A stretch of DNA of 64,000 bases from Kryptolebias marmoratus (Eukaryota; Chordata; Actinopteri; Cyprinodontiformes; Rivulidae). Positions 36,301-48,412 of the stretch are shown here, piece by piece; position 1 is the first letter of the stretch; every line of letters starts with the position of its first letter. Location: the NCBI RefSeq assembly GCF_001649575.2, contig NC_051438.1, positions 8,941,702 through 9,005,701 on the forward strand, given 5' to 3'. The notes beneath the pieces are model-generated. The model was given only the letters and a program-made list of their open reading frames with translations, ran no database searches and was not told the DNA's origin. A program made the position numbers and the translations under genes.

Positions 36301-39300
36301 TGACGGGAGGGCCCTGAACTCACCGTGGACTGGTCACCCACTCCACGGTGAGTTCAGGGTGAGTTCACGGTGAGTGACCGGGATCGGTCCGGTCTTTTCC
36401 ACTAACCTCCCCTTGTGCAGGTCAGTGAGGTTCCTCGGGGCTGCGCACATCCTGACAATCCTTAGAGTTTGTTCCTGTTCTTACGTGATAAAGATCCAAA
36501 CCAACAGATGGAGTTACAAGTTAAAAATGAGGCTTGATCAAACATGAATAAAACATTTTCCATGGAGGCAGAATCCACGTTAAAACCACAGAGCTTCAGA
36601 CAGAAACGCTTTCTCTGATGAGCCCTAATGCAGTCCACGTGCAGGTCAAAGGTCACCGTGTGTTCATACTGGCGCGCCATTTATAGTCACAGGAACAACT
36701 ACTGAAGAGTTTTTTTTCTAAAATCTATCAACACTTTAAAAGCCACAAGATGAGAATTAATTTGAAGGAAAAAAAAAGGATAAAAGAGCAGCTATTAAAG
36801 TTTCCTTCAGTGGAATTTTTCCAAGGTGTTTTCGTTTCCAAGAACCATCGGAGATAAAACAGAACTGCTCAAAATCTGTAACTTAATTTCTTTTATTTTT
36901 TTATTTCTGAGACTGAATCTGTGTTACGTCGCCCCACAACTGGTTTCCACAAACAACGTTATGATGTGCGATGACCGCAGGTCCGAAAGCTAAATTATCT
37001 GAGCCCTGGAAATGTAAGATATTTGCTGTTTTCCTTGGATGATCTGTGAGAATAGATGAAAACCAAGCATGACCTTTTCTCTCAAAGGAAATAACAGAAT
37101 TCTTAACATAATATTTCATTTTCAGCAGACCGTTAACAGACAGACACCACTGTTTTTGTTCCCTCTTAACAAGAGTTCACCGCTCTTCCGCTGCACCTTT
37201 CAGAGTATTTTGTAAAAGCATTGCTAATATAACTAGGACCACATGTGGTTTGCATTCAGAATCTGCCCCATTATCATTGGCCACCATGTTGAATGATCTT
37301 CAGACTGTTGTATGCCGTCTGTAGTCACTGTCAGTCAATGATTTGTAGATTGGTCAGTGAATAAATCAAACAACACGTGCTATAAAATAACATTTATTAT
37401 ATATAAACAATAAAAGAACAGAGTAACTATATTCAAATCAACAGGGTCGTCATTGTATTTACATGGATTTTGATGTTTTACCTCACATTAATAACCATGA
37501 CTGAACCAATCCAGTTTCACTGGGAATGCAACTGGATTACTGAGACACAAACAGACTACAGCTCAAATAAAAAGTTTATTACCGCAGCCATCACAACTTT
37601 TCACCGATGAGTCAGCCATGTTGGATTTTGAGGTCGGGGCTAGTCGGGAATCTCCGGCTTTCTGAGATGGAATTGCAACTTTGGGGCCTTCCAGCTGATT
37701 TTTCTCCAGCTTCCGAGTACAAACTGAGTGCACCAATAAACCCAGTGCAGTGACAGCCTATTCCACCGCCATGGACCACAATTTGCTATGCACTGCGTAC
37801 TGCTGCATGCATTTAGCGTAGTATTAGTACACATAGTTGATGGTGTAGATATTCTCAGTCCACTATGACTGGTTGTGAACAGAGCTCCTCAGGTGTTTAC
37901 TAAGAAACTGCTTCCAATAAGAGGACATTATTGCTTTGAAGCTTTTAAGTGCCCCAAAACTATGGACTGTAAAGTAAGTAATTAACTATTGTCACAGTCA
38001 ATCAACAATTAGGAGTTTTGTATAAAAAAACTTTCATAAATATGGATCAAAGTTCATCAGGTTGGACAAATGTTACCTCCAGTGACCTGATGTATCATAA
38101 ATGAAACCCCTGGAGAATAAATTTCTCACAGTTGTCATGTTTTTCCTGTATTAAGTTGCTTTATTTTGCTTTGTTAACTGTCAGTCCCCAGTGGAAATTA
38201 CAGTAAACTAATTAAACTATTCCAGCAGCAGTTTCACCCTGCTCGTTTTATTCCTTAAAAGAAAGCATGGCTGTTCGAAGGAGAAGGAAGCGGCGTGACG
38301 CTGCTCCGCTGCACAGATGTGAAGGCGGCCAACAGGAACTCAAGGTTGGGTCAGAGACATTGTTACTTCTTCTACTTCCTCTTGATAGTGAGGTTTTATT
38401 GTCTTCCCAGCACTTCACCAGAACCACAGCTGACCCTGGCAGAGCCATTCTCATGACCTCACTGAGCCACTGAATCGTAGTACTGACGTAGTTTTTTATG
38501 TTTTTGGGAACAATGGAAAGGCAAGTTTGACTTGTCCCTCTGATATTGTCTACAACCTATTTCCGAGCAGGAACCAACTATTTTGCTGATTTCAGGGGGA
38601 AGATTTTTCACTTTTATCAGAAATCAAACATCACAATAAATGAAAACTTGCTGTACAACATCGGGAATAAACGTAGATTATGTGAATTTTTGGCAAAGGC
38701 TGTTTTCTGGGCTCTGCAGATGGATATGAGGAGTTTTTTGATGCACTGACTGCGTGTTTTTATTAAAGCAACATTGTCATTTGGCAAAGGAGATATTGTG
38801 TCTAAACATGAACAAACCATAAATCAGTTCTACAGAAAGTATCTTTATGAATATATAAAAACTGTAATCAAGACTTTTCAGAACCAGCACATTTTTTTTT
38901 CTTCAATGAGAAGTTAAAAAAAGAACAAAAAAGGTTTCTCGTGCTCATCCACAAAACTGTAAAATGCAGTTTTTTTAAAGTTACATGACTTAAGTTTCAT
39001 ATAGTTTGTATTAACTGCAGGACAGACAACCATTTACGAGCCTTTGTCCTTTTAAAAGCTTTTAAATAGCCTTTGTAGATAAAATAGCATTCCATAATAA
39101 CCAATTTGAGCTATTTTAAAGTTAATTTTCGACAAACAGAGCGTCTCTGTAACGCTGTGTCTGTCAGACAAAAAAATCAAAATGTTTGAAAAGAATCTGT
39201 GGACATTTGGAGCCGAGGAGTAACACAAGCTCCTCATGTGTTTTTGTGCTCCGGTCGTAGAAAAATAGAAGCTGCATTGTTCGAAACAACTTTGCGCACT

Positions 39301-40038
39301 ACGGCGATCATCTGGTGTTTCTCAGAGTTCGTGTACGACCGCCGCCCCCACATGACTTAGAGCAGAGATAAGATTTCGGACGTGGCGCTTCGCCACATGA
39401 CTAAAAGGTGCACAGTGGGGCCCATTTTAATCCAGCTGCTACATGAATGTCTTTGTCTGCTACTGATTTTAAACATCTTGTAAAAAAAAAGGGCGTCTTT
39501 GCATCTTTGAGGCGTCGAGTCTCAAAGGTGCCGGTCCTTCGAGCCGCAGAGAACTCGGCGTCACAGTTTCTCACCAGCTTTTCTCTGTGAGGTATGAAAG
39601 CTTCAACAGGTAGTGCTGATCAGTGCTTATCCATATATGAAGCACGTGGGCTAGATATAAGCAAAGCTCTGCAGTCTACATGTAAATAGTACTGTACATT
39701 AGTTTACAAGTGGCTTGACTTAACTTTCTCTTCAAATGCGTTAATCTTTCTGGTCTATTGAGAGGCTTTAGGTCGTCTGGACCCGCCTCGGTGTCAGAGA
39801 ATGAACAGCATTGGTTTCATCATAGCTTGTGCAGGTATTATTGCAGCCTGAACAGGTACAGTCCTGTTGGGGTTGATCTCTGAGCATCTCAATCTGAAGT
39901 GACCTCCTTCATTTCCCACTCCTGACTCAGACCTGGACATTGGTTTTTGTTTCTCTACGTCTCCATGAACTGATGGGAACCTTGGTTTGGTAGCTGAGGA
40001 TTGCGAGGAGCACGCGTGTGTGTCTGTGTGTGTGTGTT
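33380..40038. other. Convergent intergenic region between polr1d and ednrb
   Basis: No coding gene is recognisable. The right end (about 38.7-40.0 kb) probably holds the ednrb 3'UTR. Other contents are a dispersed repeat with a strong hairpin at 36100-36470, a 13-bp-arm palindrome at 34311-34341, and a fragment at about 34680-34740 resembling the ends of the 40630 and 54240 elements. I see nothing specific in the rest. Confidence 0.55.
36095..36470 (+). repeat. Dispersed repeat containing a 17-bp-arm hairpin
   Basis: Opens with 'tcaagttcaagagtctttatg', a common start of fish retroposon tails. Further on come 'aacagcctgatcgctgcagg' and 'agatacctgcgtcctgacgg'. A perfect inverted repeat lies at 36312-36359. 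Confidence 0.5.
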
Positions 40039-43000
40039 TTATGAGGAGCTCGTGTATTTCTGACTGGAGCGCGAGCTGGAGCGGTCGAGTCCGTTCCCGT
40101 GGCAAGAGCCCTTCCAGCGTCCACTGAAGCCCCGCTCGTCCAGAGGAGACGTTCTGTAGCACCAGCAGCACAGGCAAGACTGCAGGACGATGACGCAACA
40201 TCTGATTAAACTCATGTTCTAAAAGAAAAAAGGGCGCAGTTTTCAATTAAAGTCAAATTCTTCGTTCCTACCTGGAAACAGTTCTTGAACTTCTGGCTGA
40301 CAAAGTAGAGGGCGATTGGGTTAATGCAGGAGTTTAGAGAGGCCATGTTGATGCCGATGTAATCCATCACTAGGAGGAAACTGACAGGGAGGAAAAGGGT
40401 TTACTGTAAGGACGACAGGAAGTCAAAGAGCAGAGAACAATACGCTCTCATTAAGTGAGATTTCTACCTGAGCAGCTCACAGCGGTTGGGGTCATTTTGG
40501 TCGTAGACGGTTTTCTTCAGAATGCGGCTGAGATGGAGGGGCAGCCAGCAGAACGCAAAGATCAACACCAAGCAGAACACCGTCTTCGCCACTTCCCTCC
40601 GCTGCGCCGAACACAAACACAGAGAAGGTTTCCTTGAAGCAATAGTTCACATCTTCTTAAGTGGGGTTCTGTGGAAAGGTTATGAACCACTAATATCTGC
40701 TGTAGGCAGCTTTTGGAACAACGATCAGCCGTCTGGAAAAACAGAGTTTCATTCTGACCAGATTCACAATCTGGGCCAAGATCAAAATGATTAGCTGCCA
40801 TCTCCAACCAACTCCAGCAGATGATTGCACGGCTCTTATGAGCCGACTAGGATAGCTCTACATGAATCAGAGAAAGAAGTCCAGCTCGGCAACAGTAACT
40901 GTAAGCACTCCTGTTTCTTTTCTTATCATAGCACAAAAATGTTTGACAACTGGCAGCAATTCTTAAAAAAAAACATTCACAACTCAATGGCACATGCAGA
41001 CGTGGTTGTAAGGACTGTTTCTTGTATCTACTGTGATGTTGTGAACTCTGATGCTGATGTCTTTGCTTAGATCAGGGCTGTTTAACCAAACATCTAGGAA
41101 AAGACCACTCCAGGACATCAGCATCAGAGTTCACGACACCAACAATATATTCAAGGAACAGTCTTTACCACATGTTTATGTGTGTGAACCTCTTCAGGAA
41201 TTGCTGCCGGTTGTCAAAAATGTTAGTGCAATGATACCAGAAATAGACAGAATATTTACTGGTTTCCCCTATAGGATAAAATACAGGGGAAGCAGGCCTT
41301 TTATCTCATGCACACAAGAACTGCAGGATTCGTTTGGCTCAAAAATATCAAAGTGGTTCACGTAAAAGCCTTTTAGGAACTTTGACATCACTGTCGTTTT
41401 CACATTAGACATTTGTTTGAAAAGAGTCCTGTGGTTGTTTGGAAGGGCTAACAGCAACAGCAGCTAGCTGTAGCACTTTCTGTGCAGCCAGGGGCAACGT
41501 CTGCAGGAATACCATAATATCTCTGCTAGGATAACCTCATAATGTGAAATTGAAAGTGATGTAAGGGTTTAGAAAATGATTGTATTTGCTAGCCGTTGGT
41601 TAATCTAAAGAGCTCAAAGAGCTATCTACAACAGGTAAGATATTAATTGTTCATAAACTTTCCAGAAAAGCCAACTTCAAAAGATACTTTTGAGAAAAGG
41701 TCAGAAGTTATAAACTCTAAAAAGACTCGTGGTGAAAAAATTGTATCAGTTATATTTTTTTTATCATGAATATACCTTTGTAATTAAAAATAGTTTCATG
41801 TTTGTTAAATTATCTTGAAGATCAGTCAGTGACTTTAATGCACTGGGAACATTTCAGAAAGCGTACAGGTCATGACTTCCTGTTTTTAACCGATGGGTTA
41901 AAAGGAGAAGCAGGCTCCACCATCGTTCTGCACGTGTACCTGTTTCATGTGGTCGTTGAGTGCGATGCGCATGCCTTTTTTTCGACTGAGCATCTCACAG
42001 GACATGAGTGTGTAGAAGATTCCCGTGCACGCCAGAGGGAGGCAGAAATAGAAGCCGAACAGCCACCAGTCTTTAAATTCCTGGTAGAACTGGTGAAAGA
42101 AGAAACAGCAGCGATGAGGACAGTTTCATCCTCACATCACAAATAACTGCATGTTTTCATCATGTGGTTTACTTCAAAAGACACCATTTAAAGCTATACA
42201 TCAACAAATACTATCCCACAAGTTCTTCTACGCTATTATTCTCTCAAACATTCATTGTTCATAAAAGGGTTTTATTACATTTTATGACTTTTACTGGTTT
42301 AGAAACAACTTCCATTCAGAAGCAGAAACATAATTTAAATGAAACAACTGTCTGTAATTTCCTTTTTCCTCTCCAGCTTTATGAATTCATCTGAACTTTG
42401 TGGGAAAAAGACACATGAATCGTGCTTTGAATTTAATAATTACTTTTGGCAAAGACAAAAAGAGACCCTGATTAAACAAACTAATTTTGTTGACATTCGT
42501 ACTTGACCAGGTGCACGCGGATATTAATCCAGAGATTTGTATTCATCATCCAAAGAGTCCGGTCCAAATGAATGGAGTAATTCTGACCACATGTATGTGG
42601 ATTTTATGTAACATTGGTTGTTCTATTTTTATTTCTAAGGAACAGCTTAGAACGTTGCTGTTCTGCTGCTGAACTCGTTCATGTTCTTATCTTCACACAT
42701 TTTAATGTGCATTTTTGTCATCCTTATCTCATTTCTTGATAAACAACCTTTTTTTTTTAAAGTTGTTATGACAGTCGGCGCTGTTGGTGTCAGGACTAAT
42801 TTGTCATTTTCATTTCACTGCACTCTTCGGCATGAGTAGCAGAGCTCGTCGGCTTATCAGTTTTGGACTAAACTGTAAAAACTACGAAATGGAATACCAT
42901 AAAAGTCCAGGCATGCGTGGTATTTAGGAAGCTGTGCCTCCTCCTCTGGTAATACCTGCTGATCACATTCTCAACAGCCTCAGATGAATTTAAGCCAGTA

Positions 43001-45238
43001 TCTCACTGGGCTGCGAATGTTGGTGACTCGTTGGCAAATGGGAACTCACGATGAAGTTTTCAAAATGTCCCGAAACGTTTGTGGGGTTCTCTTTAACTTT
43101 TCTCTCCCGAGTCGCAGAGGCTTTGCAACCTCGTCGCTTGAATTTTTAACATGTTTAAAAAAGAGTTGTGAGACGAAATTTCTCTCAAAATAGTCACAGA
43201 GTTGTTGCAGACACCTCCAACCCATCTCAGTTTAGTTCCTGTAATTGTAGAGCTGTATTTTGACACGGGCACAGGAGTTCTCCCTGAGTGTCCAAGTCTA
43301 AAAATCAGGCTGCTGATGAATAATATTTTATTTAAAAACTAATCAAAATCTTTTTTTCTTTTTTTTTTTTAATTTCAAAAGCGTAGACCAGTAGATTCAA
43401 TCATAAAGGTAGGTGCAGCTGCATAGGTGGGTACGATGTGGGTGGAGGTGGTCAACAAAATATTACACATGACCAAGAATGCAGTTTGACAAGCCATGCA
43501 CACAAACATATGCCATGATTTTCAAAAACAGGCCGCACAAAACACGGCCACACGGCTCACTGGTTGCTTGGTCGCAAACACCTAGAGTTCAGAGAGACTG
43601 CAAAAGAAAATTCACCTAACTAGTCTCTTACCCAGTGTTGTTTGCTTGGTGTTAGTTAGTAGTGAAACTAGTTGTGAAATTGGAAATATATCAAGTGAAT
43701 ATCATCGTAAATTTGAAAGGTTGCTGATCTCAACAGGGTTCCTTGTGATGAAACAAAAAGTCAGCAGACTAAGGAGATTAAAACCTGACCAGAAATTGGG
43801 TTTCCTGATATTTAGGTGGATGATCATGTAACTGATTCTGTGTGTGAGTGTGTGTGTTTCTGGCTGTTAGCCAAATATTTCATGACTCAGTGGGCAGATT
43901 TTAATGAAACTTTCAGAAAGTAATCATTTCATGTACAACTACGAATTTTGGAGTCAAGAATCAAGATGGCTGCCACATCTCATCAGCCTTAGGAAACACA
44001 TAAAAGCCTGTAACTTAGTTTTACAGATACTGAACCAAACATGAACGTGGTAGTAGCTGAGAGTCATCGCTGACACATGGTGCAAGTGCTAACAGATCAC
44101 TCAAGATCTTTGCTTAAAACTTTGGCATGCAAGGCGGAGGGTGATACCCATTCCTTCAAGGAATGTTCCTTTTGTTTTCTGTGTTTTTGAGCTGCTCGTA
44201 GGGCCTAAGATGATTTTGGGTTTGTTCACTACTCAGTGGGGCGTAACCTCGTTGAGATACATGACATCATCTGTTGTGTTTTATGTGAATGCAAGAGGTC
44301 TGGTACACAGACACAATCCAAACCAAAAGGAGCCGTTTACTTCCCTACAAGATACTGCTCCTTTACTGCAGCTCATGCTTTTCTCCAGGAGATTCTTGTA
44401 TAGCGTCTACCAAGGAGTGAAGCATGCTTTGAAAGTGTAATATCAGCTGCCTCATACAGCGCTTCGCTACTTTTGACCAATCAGAGCAGACTGAGCTTTT
44501 TGGACAGTAAAGCAGCTAAAACAGAGCACTTTACTCAGAGGTACTTCAGCATTGAGTTTGTTGTTGTTCAGCTGGTTTTATAACCTGCCTCTAGAACAAC
44601 CTAAAGAAAAAACAATCAGATTTTGAACTTTTTAATAAGCATATCATGACAGTATCAGAGTATATTATATCAGAGTGCATATCACCCGCCACTTTGGATA
44701 CCAAAGTTTTGTACAAAGATGTCACATCTGTTAGGGATCAATGTCTGTAAATCTGACTGAGGTATATTCATTTTTGTGTTGGCTATGCTTGATTAGCTGT
44801 GGCGGCCATCTTGGCTTGGCTTGACTAGAAAAATTGTTGTGTGTGTACATTTAATGACCACTTTCTGAGCGTTTCATTAAAATCCATCCATCGGTCCACA
44901 GTCAATTATACTGTTGTTCTTCGCCATGAAAGGCAGGCGATAAGCGGCTTACGCACTGAGTGAAGTCGTTGCTTATACCTTCAAAAAGCTGGTGGCCTGT
45001 TCCGGATGCAGCAGGCAGACGCGCAGCTTGGTGCCTCTGTAGGACATCTCCATCATGTCAAACGCCAGCGCCTCAGGGACCGCCAGCACCACGGCAGCCA
45101 GCCAGATCAGAGTCACCTCCACTGCTTTCCACAGAGGGATCCCCATCCCCTTCACCCTGCTCCATGACGTCACGGCATGGTAGCTACAGAAAAACAGATC
45201 TGCGGTCTGAGCTTGCATTAAAGGGTTTGTTGTCAATA

Positions 45239-45271
<33 letters not shown>

Positions 45272-48200
45272 CACCGGTCAATGCTGAGGGCACACAGGCT
45301 GAGGACGGTGATTCCCACTGAGGCCTTCTGGATGAATGGTATCAGCTTACAGACGTACACGCCAAACGGCCAATCCACAGCAATTAACTGGAGAAAAGGA
45401 TTAAATACCAGGATACACAGGAAAGATATTTTTAATAACAGAAATGTTAGATGTTCATTTAGGGGTCTTTTTTTATCCTAAGTACTTCCAACATTAATTT
45501 TGCCAATGCCAAAACCTACAACAGAGAGCTATTCTTCATGACTGAAATTCCTCATCTGGAGGAAATCAGTCTAATCAGAGTTAGGACAGCGCATGCAATA
45601 ACAATGAATGATGTATTTTATAGTTAATACATGGCTATGAGATGAAAAAAAATAAATATAAGTTTACAATTATTGGGGTTTCTACATGTCTGTTTTTCAT
45701 TTCTCCAAATTAAGAAAAAAAAACCCAGAGTAATATGTTTATCAATTCTAAATAAATTTTAGATTTTGAAACTAAAACTAGTTTCAGGTACTGTTTTGTG
45801 TTTTGGCTTTTGAGTCCCACTGGAGCTACATTATCATCTGCTGATCATACTCGAACACGCACCAGGAAAGATAATAAACAAACATATCTCCAAAAATCCT
45901 GAACTTTGATTTTTCAAATTATTTGCTTGTTAGTTTTGTATGAATGGTCTCCTGTTGTCTGGATGAAAAGCCTGCACAGCTTAACTTAAAACCAAATCTA
46001 ATGGCAAACCACATCTATGAACATGTAAATAAATGAGGGTTAATGACAAGAGATTTGCCAAAAGACATGAACAACAAAACCCCTTTTCAATAGGTTTCCC
46101 AAATTTGTAAAAGCGCATGGCAGGGACGTTATAAAAATTACATTAAATTCAGGACTGCACAAAAGATCAAAAATGTTTTGTTATTACAAGATCACTATCA
46201 GGATTGCAGAGGACTGCATTAAATCATAGGCTAATAATAGCCTAATATAGTCTAAGTGCCATTCTTTTATGATTTGCATGCCAATAATATACACTATATG
46301 GAAAAAAGTAGTTACAGCAATTGTTGAATTATGGCGTTTCAGGGGTTTGGGCTCGGCGCCTCACCCCCGATGGTGGCTAATCTAAATGCTTCAGCATACC
46401 AAGACATTCTGGACACTTCATGCCTTCAACATTGTGGCAACACTTTGAGGAAGGCCCTTTTCTATTCCAACACGTCTGTATCCCAGTACACAAAACAAAA
46501 ACTATAAAGGCATGGTTGGAGGAGTTCGGTATGGAAGAACTTGACCAGCTCGCACAGAGTCCTGACCTCACCTGGCCTAACCTTCTCGTTCAACATCCGT
46601 GCCTGACCTCGTGAATGCTCTGCAAAATGAATGAGCACAGAAACACCCCACGATCGTGTGGAAAGCCTTCTAAGAAGAGAGGAAGCTGTTGTAGCTCATA
46701 TAGTGCGTTTGGCCAATCCAACGGACCTTGATCCCAACACCCAGTTTAGATGTGTTTTGTCTTCATGACAGAACAAAAAGAGAGGAGTGAGGAAAATGTG
46801 TTTTTCTATTTTTTTTTGCAAAAGATGTTGTCATTGCATAGCATGATCTCCAGTAATGCCAGATTGTCACGGGCTTGTTAGTCACGTTGAAACTTGGAAA
46901 CGTCACATACAATATATGCCATAATAATTAAATTTTAGCAATGACTAAACAATGATGCTCCACAATCTTATGCTTCCCTATGCAAATGCTCTGTCCTCAC
47001 TGCCACGGTACTGTGGTGTACTTGTAGAGTACTTATGGAGCTTTTACTGTACTTGTCTTTCTTGTTTGTCTCTTAAGGAGCATCCTCCTTTGTGTTCTTG
47101 GCTTCTGTACAGTGCAAATACCAAACCGTTTAATTTCATGTGGTTGCTGCGGTGTACATACTGTGTTGCTGGAGTTTATGTGGTGTTGTAAGAGTACCAA
47201 CATAATCCACACAGCGGTTTTTCGATACCCGTTGTGTGCTGTGTCTGATCACACGTGTACGGATTTCAGAACAACAGTTTCGACTTGTGATTCACTCCAC
47301 AAGCATGGGCCTTGAGGAAAATGATGTGCAAGATGCTGCTGTGGGTTCGGTTTGGACTTTACTTGAAGACGAGGAGGACAGAAGCCAAATTTCCAGACTG
47401 AGACCAGCCAGAGGAGAGAAAAAGAGAGCAAAGAAGAGTGAGAAGACGATGAGTAAGAGCACGGATATAGATGCTGACAGAAGGCTGACATTCAGCCATT
47501 ACCACAGGCTCATGGAAGAATTGTGACTACAGGATGCTGGTGAATGCCCCAGATAGGCTGCAGCAATGTCACACAAAAGAACAAAACACCACACCAATAA
47601 AACAACAAGACGATTATTTCACGGCAGCATAACATACACCATGCTTACGTCATAGTATGCTTTAACTCAGGGGTCTCTAACCCTGGTCCTAGAGAGCTTC
47701 TATCCTGCATGTTTTACTTGTTTCTCTGCTCCAACACAGATGATTTGAATCAATGGGTGATTAACAGGCTTCTGCAGAACATGAAGAGGTAATTTAACCA
47801 CTGAATCAGGTGTGTTGGAGCAGAGAAACAAGTAAAACCTGCAGGATGGTGGCCCTCCAGGACCAGGTTTGCCTGCCCCCGCTGAAACCTCAATTCAAAA
47901 CATATAAAACTAAAAACAGGCTCAGTCAGACACAAATGTTAAAGTTGCTCACCTTATACACATTAATGGGGATGGCAATTATAATATAAAGCAGGTCTCC
48001 CAGTGCCAGGCTGCCAATCAACACGTTGGGTCCATTCCTCATGCACTTGTTCCTATATATGATCCTGAGCAGCGTCGAGTTGCCAATGATCCCCAGCACA
48101 AAGATCAGGCAGGATATGATGGTGTTCACGTACTTGAAGGCATTCTTGATCTCTGTCTGCTTTAAGCACATGGGTGGGTAAGGGCTCCGCGGGGGGCCCG

Positions 48201-48339
48201 GCTGGAGGGGCGGAAGCGGGACAGATGTGTCGTTCTTAAAGGTTTCCGAAGCCTCTGGCACACTCTGGGAATCGCGGACGAACCTGGAGGCTTGTGCCTC
48301 CACGATCACCAAGAGACAGAGCAGCAGGACAGCCCTCAT
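40039..48339 (-). CDS. ednrb: Endothelin receptor type B, class A GPCR, complete
   Basis: EDNRB is a plasma-membrane receptor for endothelins, needed for neural-crest derivatives such as pigment cells and enteric neurons. Coding exons in transcript order are 48339-47953, 45387-45275, 45183-44979, 42089-41940, 40601-40468, 40380-40272 and 40179-40039. They join in phase into 412 aa. A signal peptide ([15 protein letters not shown]) and a glycosylation site NDT at 36-38 open the protein. TM1 contains GN (about 86-87) and TM2 LALGD. The ECL1 and ECL2 cysteines are C142 and C223. DRY is at 166-168, CWLP at 303-306 and NPIALY at 350-355. A Cys-rich palmitoylation-type tail (SCLCCWC, 367-373) is followed by a Ser-rich end, [13 protein letters not shown]. 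The first ATG is used; an in-frame GTG six bases upstream is not. Which teleost paralogue (ednrba or ednrbb) cannot be settled here. Confidence 0.95.
40628..41712. mobile_element. Fold-back element with very long imperfect TIRs filling an ednrb intron
   Basis: Left end 'caatagttcacatcttctta' and right end '(c)ttcaaaagatacttttgag' are inverted relatives. Homology continues inwards: 'ggttatgaaccactaatatc' against the inverse of 'aattgttcataaactttcc'. Near the centre a perfect 21-bp inverted repeat (41041-41061 and 41114-41134) has a 52-nt spacer. No transposase frame is present. It occupies about 1.1 kb of the 1.34-kb intron between coding exons 4 and 5. Confidence 0.65.
43830..44160 (+). repeat. 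Dispersed repeat family A, copy in ednrb intron
   Basis: Contains 'tttaatgaaactttcagaaa', 'caagatggctgccacatc' and 'gtggtagtagctgagagtca', and ends 'attccttcaaggaatgttcc'. It lies in the intron between coding exons 3 and 4, facing an inverted copy at 44680-44945. Confidence 0.7.
44680..44945 (-). repeat. Dispersed repeat family A, inverted copy in ednrb intron
   Basis: Contains 'gctgtggcggccatcttgg' and 'tttcattaaaatccatccat', the inverse of the family core. It ends about 35 bp before the start of coding exon 3. Confidence 0.7.
45241..45269. repeat. (GT)n microsatellite abutting the ednrb exon 2 donor
   Basis: A pure 29-bp GT run on the plus strand. On the transcribed strand it is a CA repeat starting five bases into the intron, just after the GTGAG donor. 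Confidence 0.95.
46289..46765 (+). mobile_element. Tc1/mariner DNA transposon remnant with transposase C-terminal fragment
   Basis: The left end 'tacactatatggaaaaaagta' matches the typical terminal repeat of a common fish Tc1-like family. A frame at 46420-46614 encodes [15 protein letters not shown], then [16 protein letters not shown] and [11 protein letters not shown], the DDE-domain core of Tc1 transposases. An aspartate expected just before the PVHK segment is replaced ([10 protein letters not shown]), and the frame breaks soon after QSPDL. Internally deleted and inactive. Lies in the intron between ednrb coding exons 1 and 2. Confidence 0.85.
47668..47883. mobile_element. Palindromic hAT-type MITE in ednrb intron
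   Basis: Starts 'caggggtctctaaccctggtc' and ends with an imperfect inverted partner 'gaccaggtttgcctgccccc(g)ctg'. Inner arms 'tttctctgctccaacacag' and 'gtgttggagcagagaaa' are near-perfect inverses. Non-coding. Ends about 70 bp from the coding exon 1 donor. Confidence 0.7.
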
Positions 48340-48412
48340 CTTCACACGAGCGTCACTCTTTCACTACAAGATGTGGCTCCAGGCAGTGTGGATGTGTCAA
48401 GGCTTGTGTGTC
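47953..48412 (-). other. ednrb: ednrb exon 2 with start codon and short 5'UTR part
   Basis: The acceptor CTGCAG followed by GACACAC places the exon's 5' edge at 48412, giving 73 nt of leader before the ATG at 48339. No ATG occurs in that leader. The acceptor tract on the minus strand contains a long C run. Confidence 0.7.

Noticed and set aside
45241..45269. The GT microsatellite as a telomere-like or regulatory Z-DNA element
   Set aside because: Simple dinucleotide repeats are common in fish introns; only its position beside the donor is noteworthy.
47236..47526. 96-codon lysine-rich frame in an ednrb intron
   Set aside because: No family recognised and no splice-site support; it may be transposon-derived but cannot be assigned.
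48337..48345. GTG at 48345 as the ednrb start
   Set aside because: An ATG two codons later (48339) gives a normal signal peptide; vertebrate genes do not normally start with GTG.
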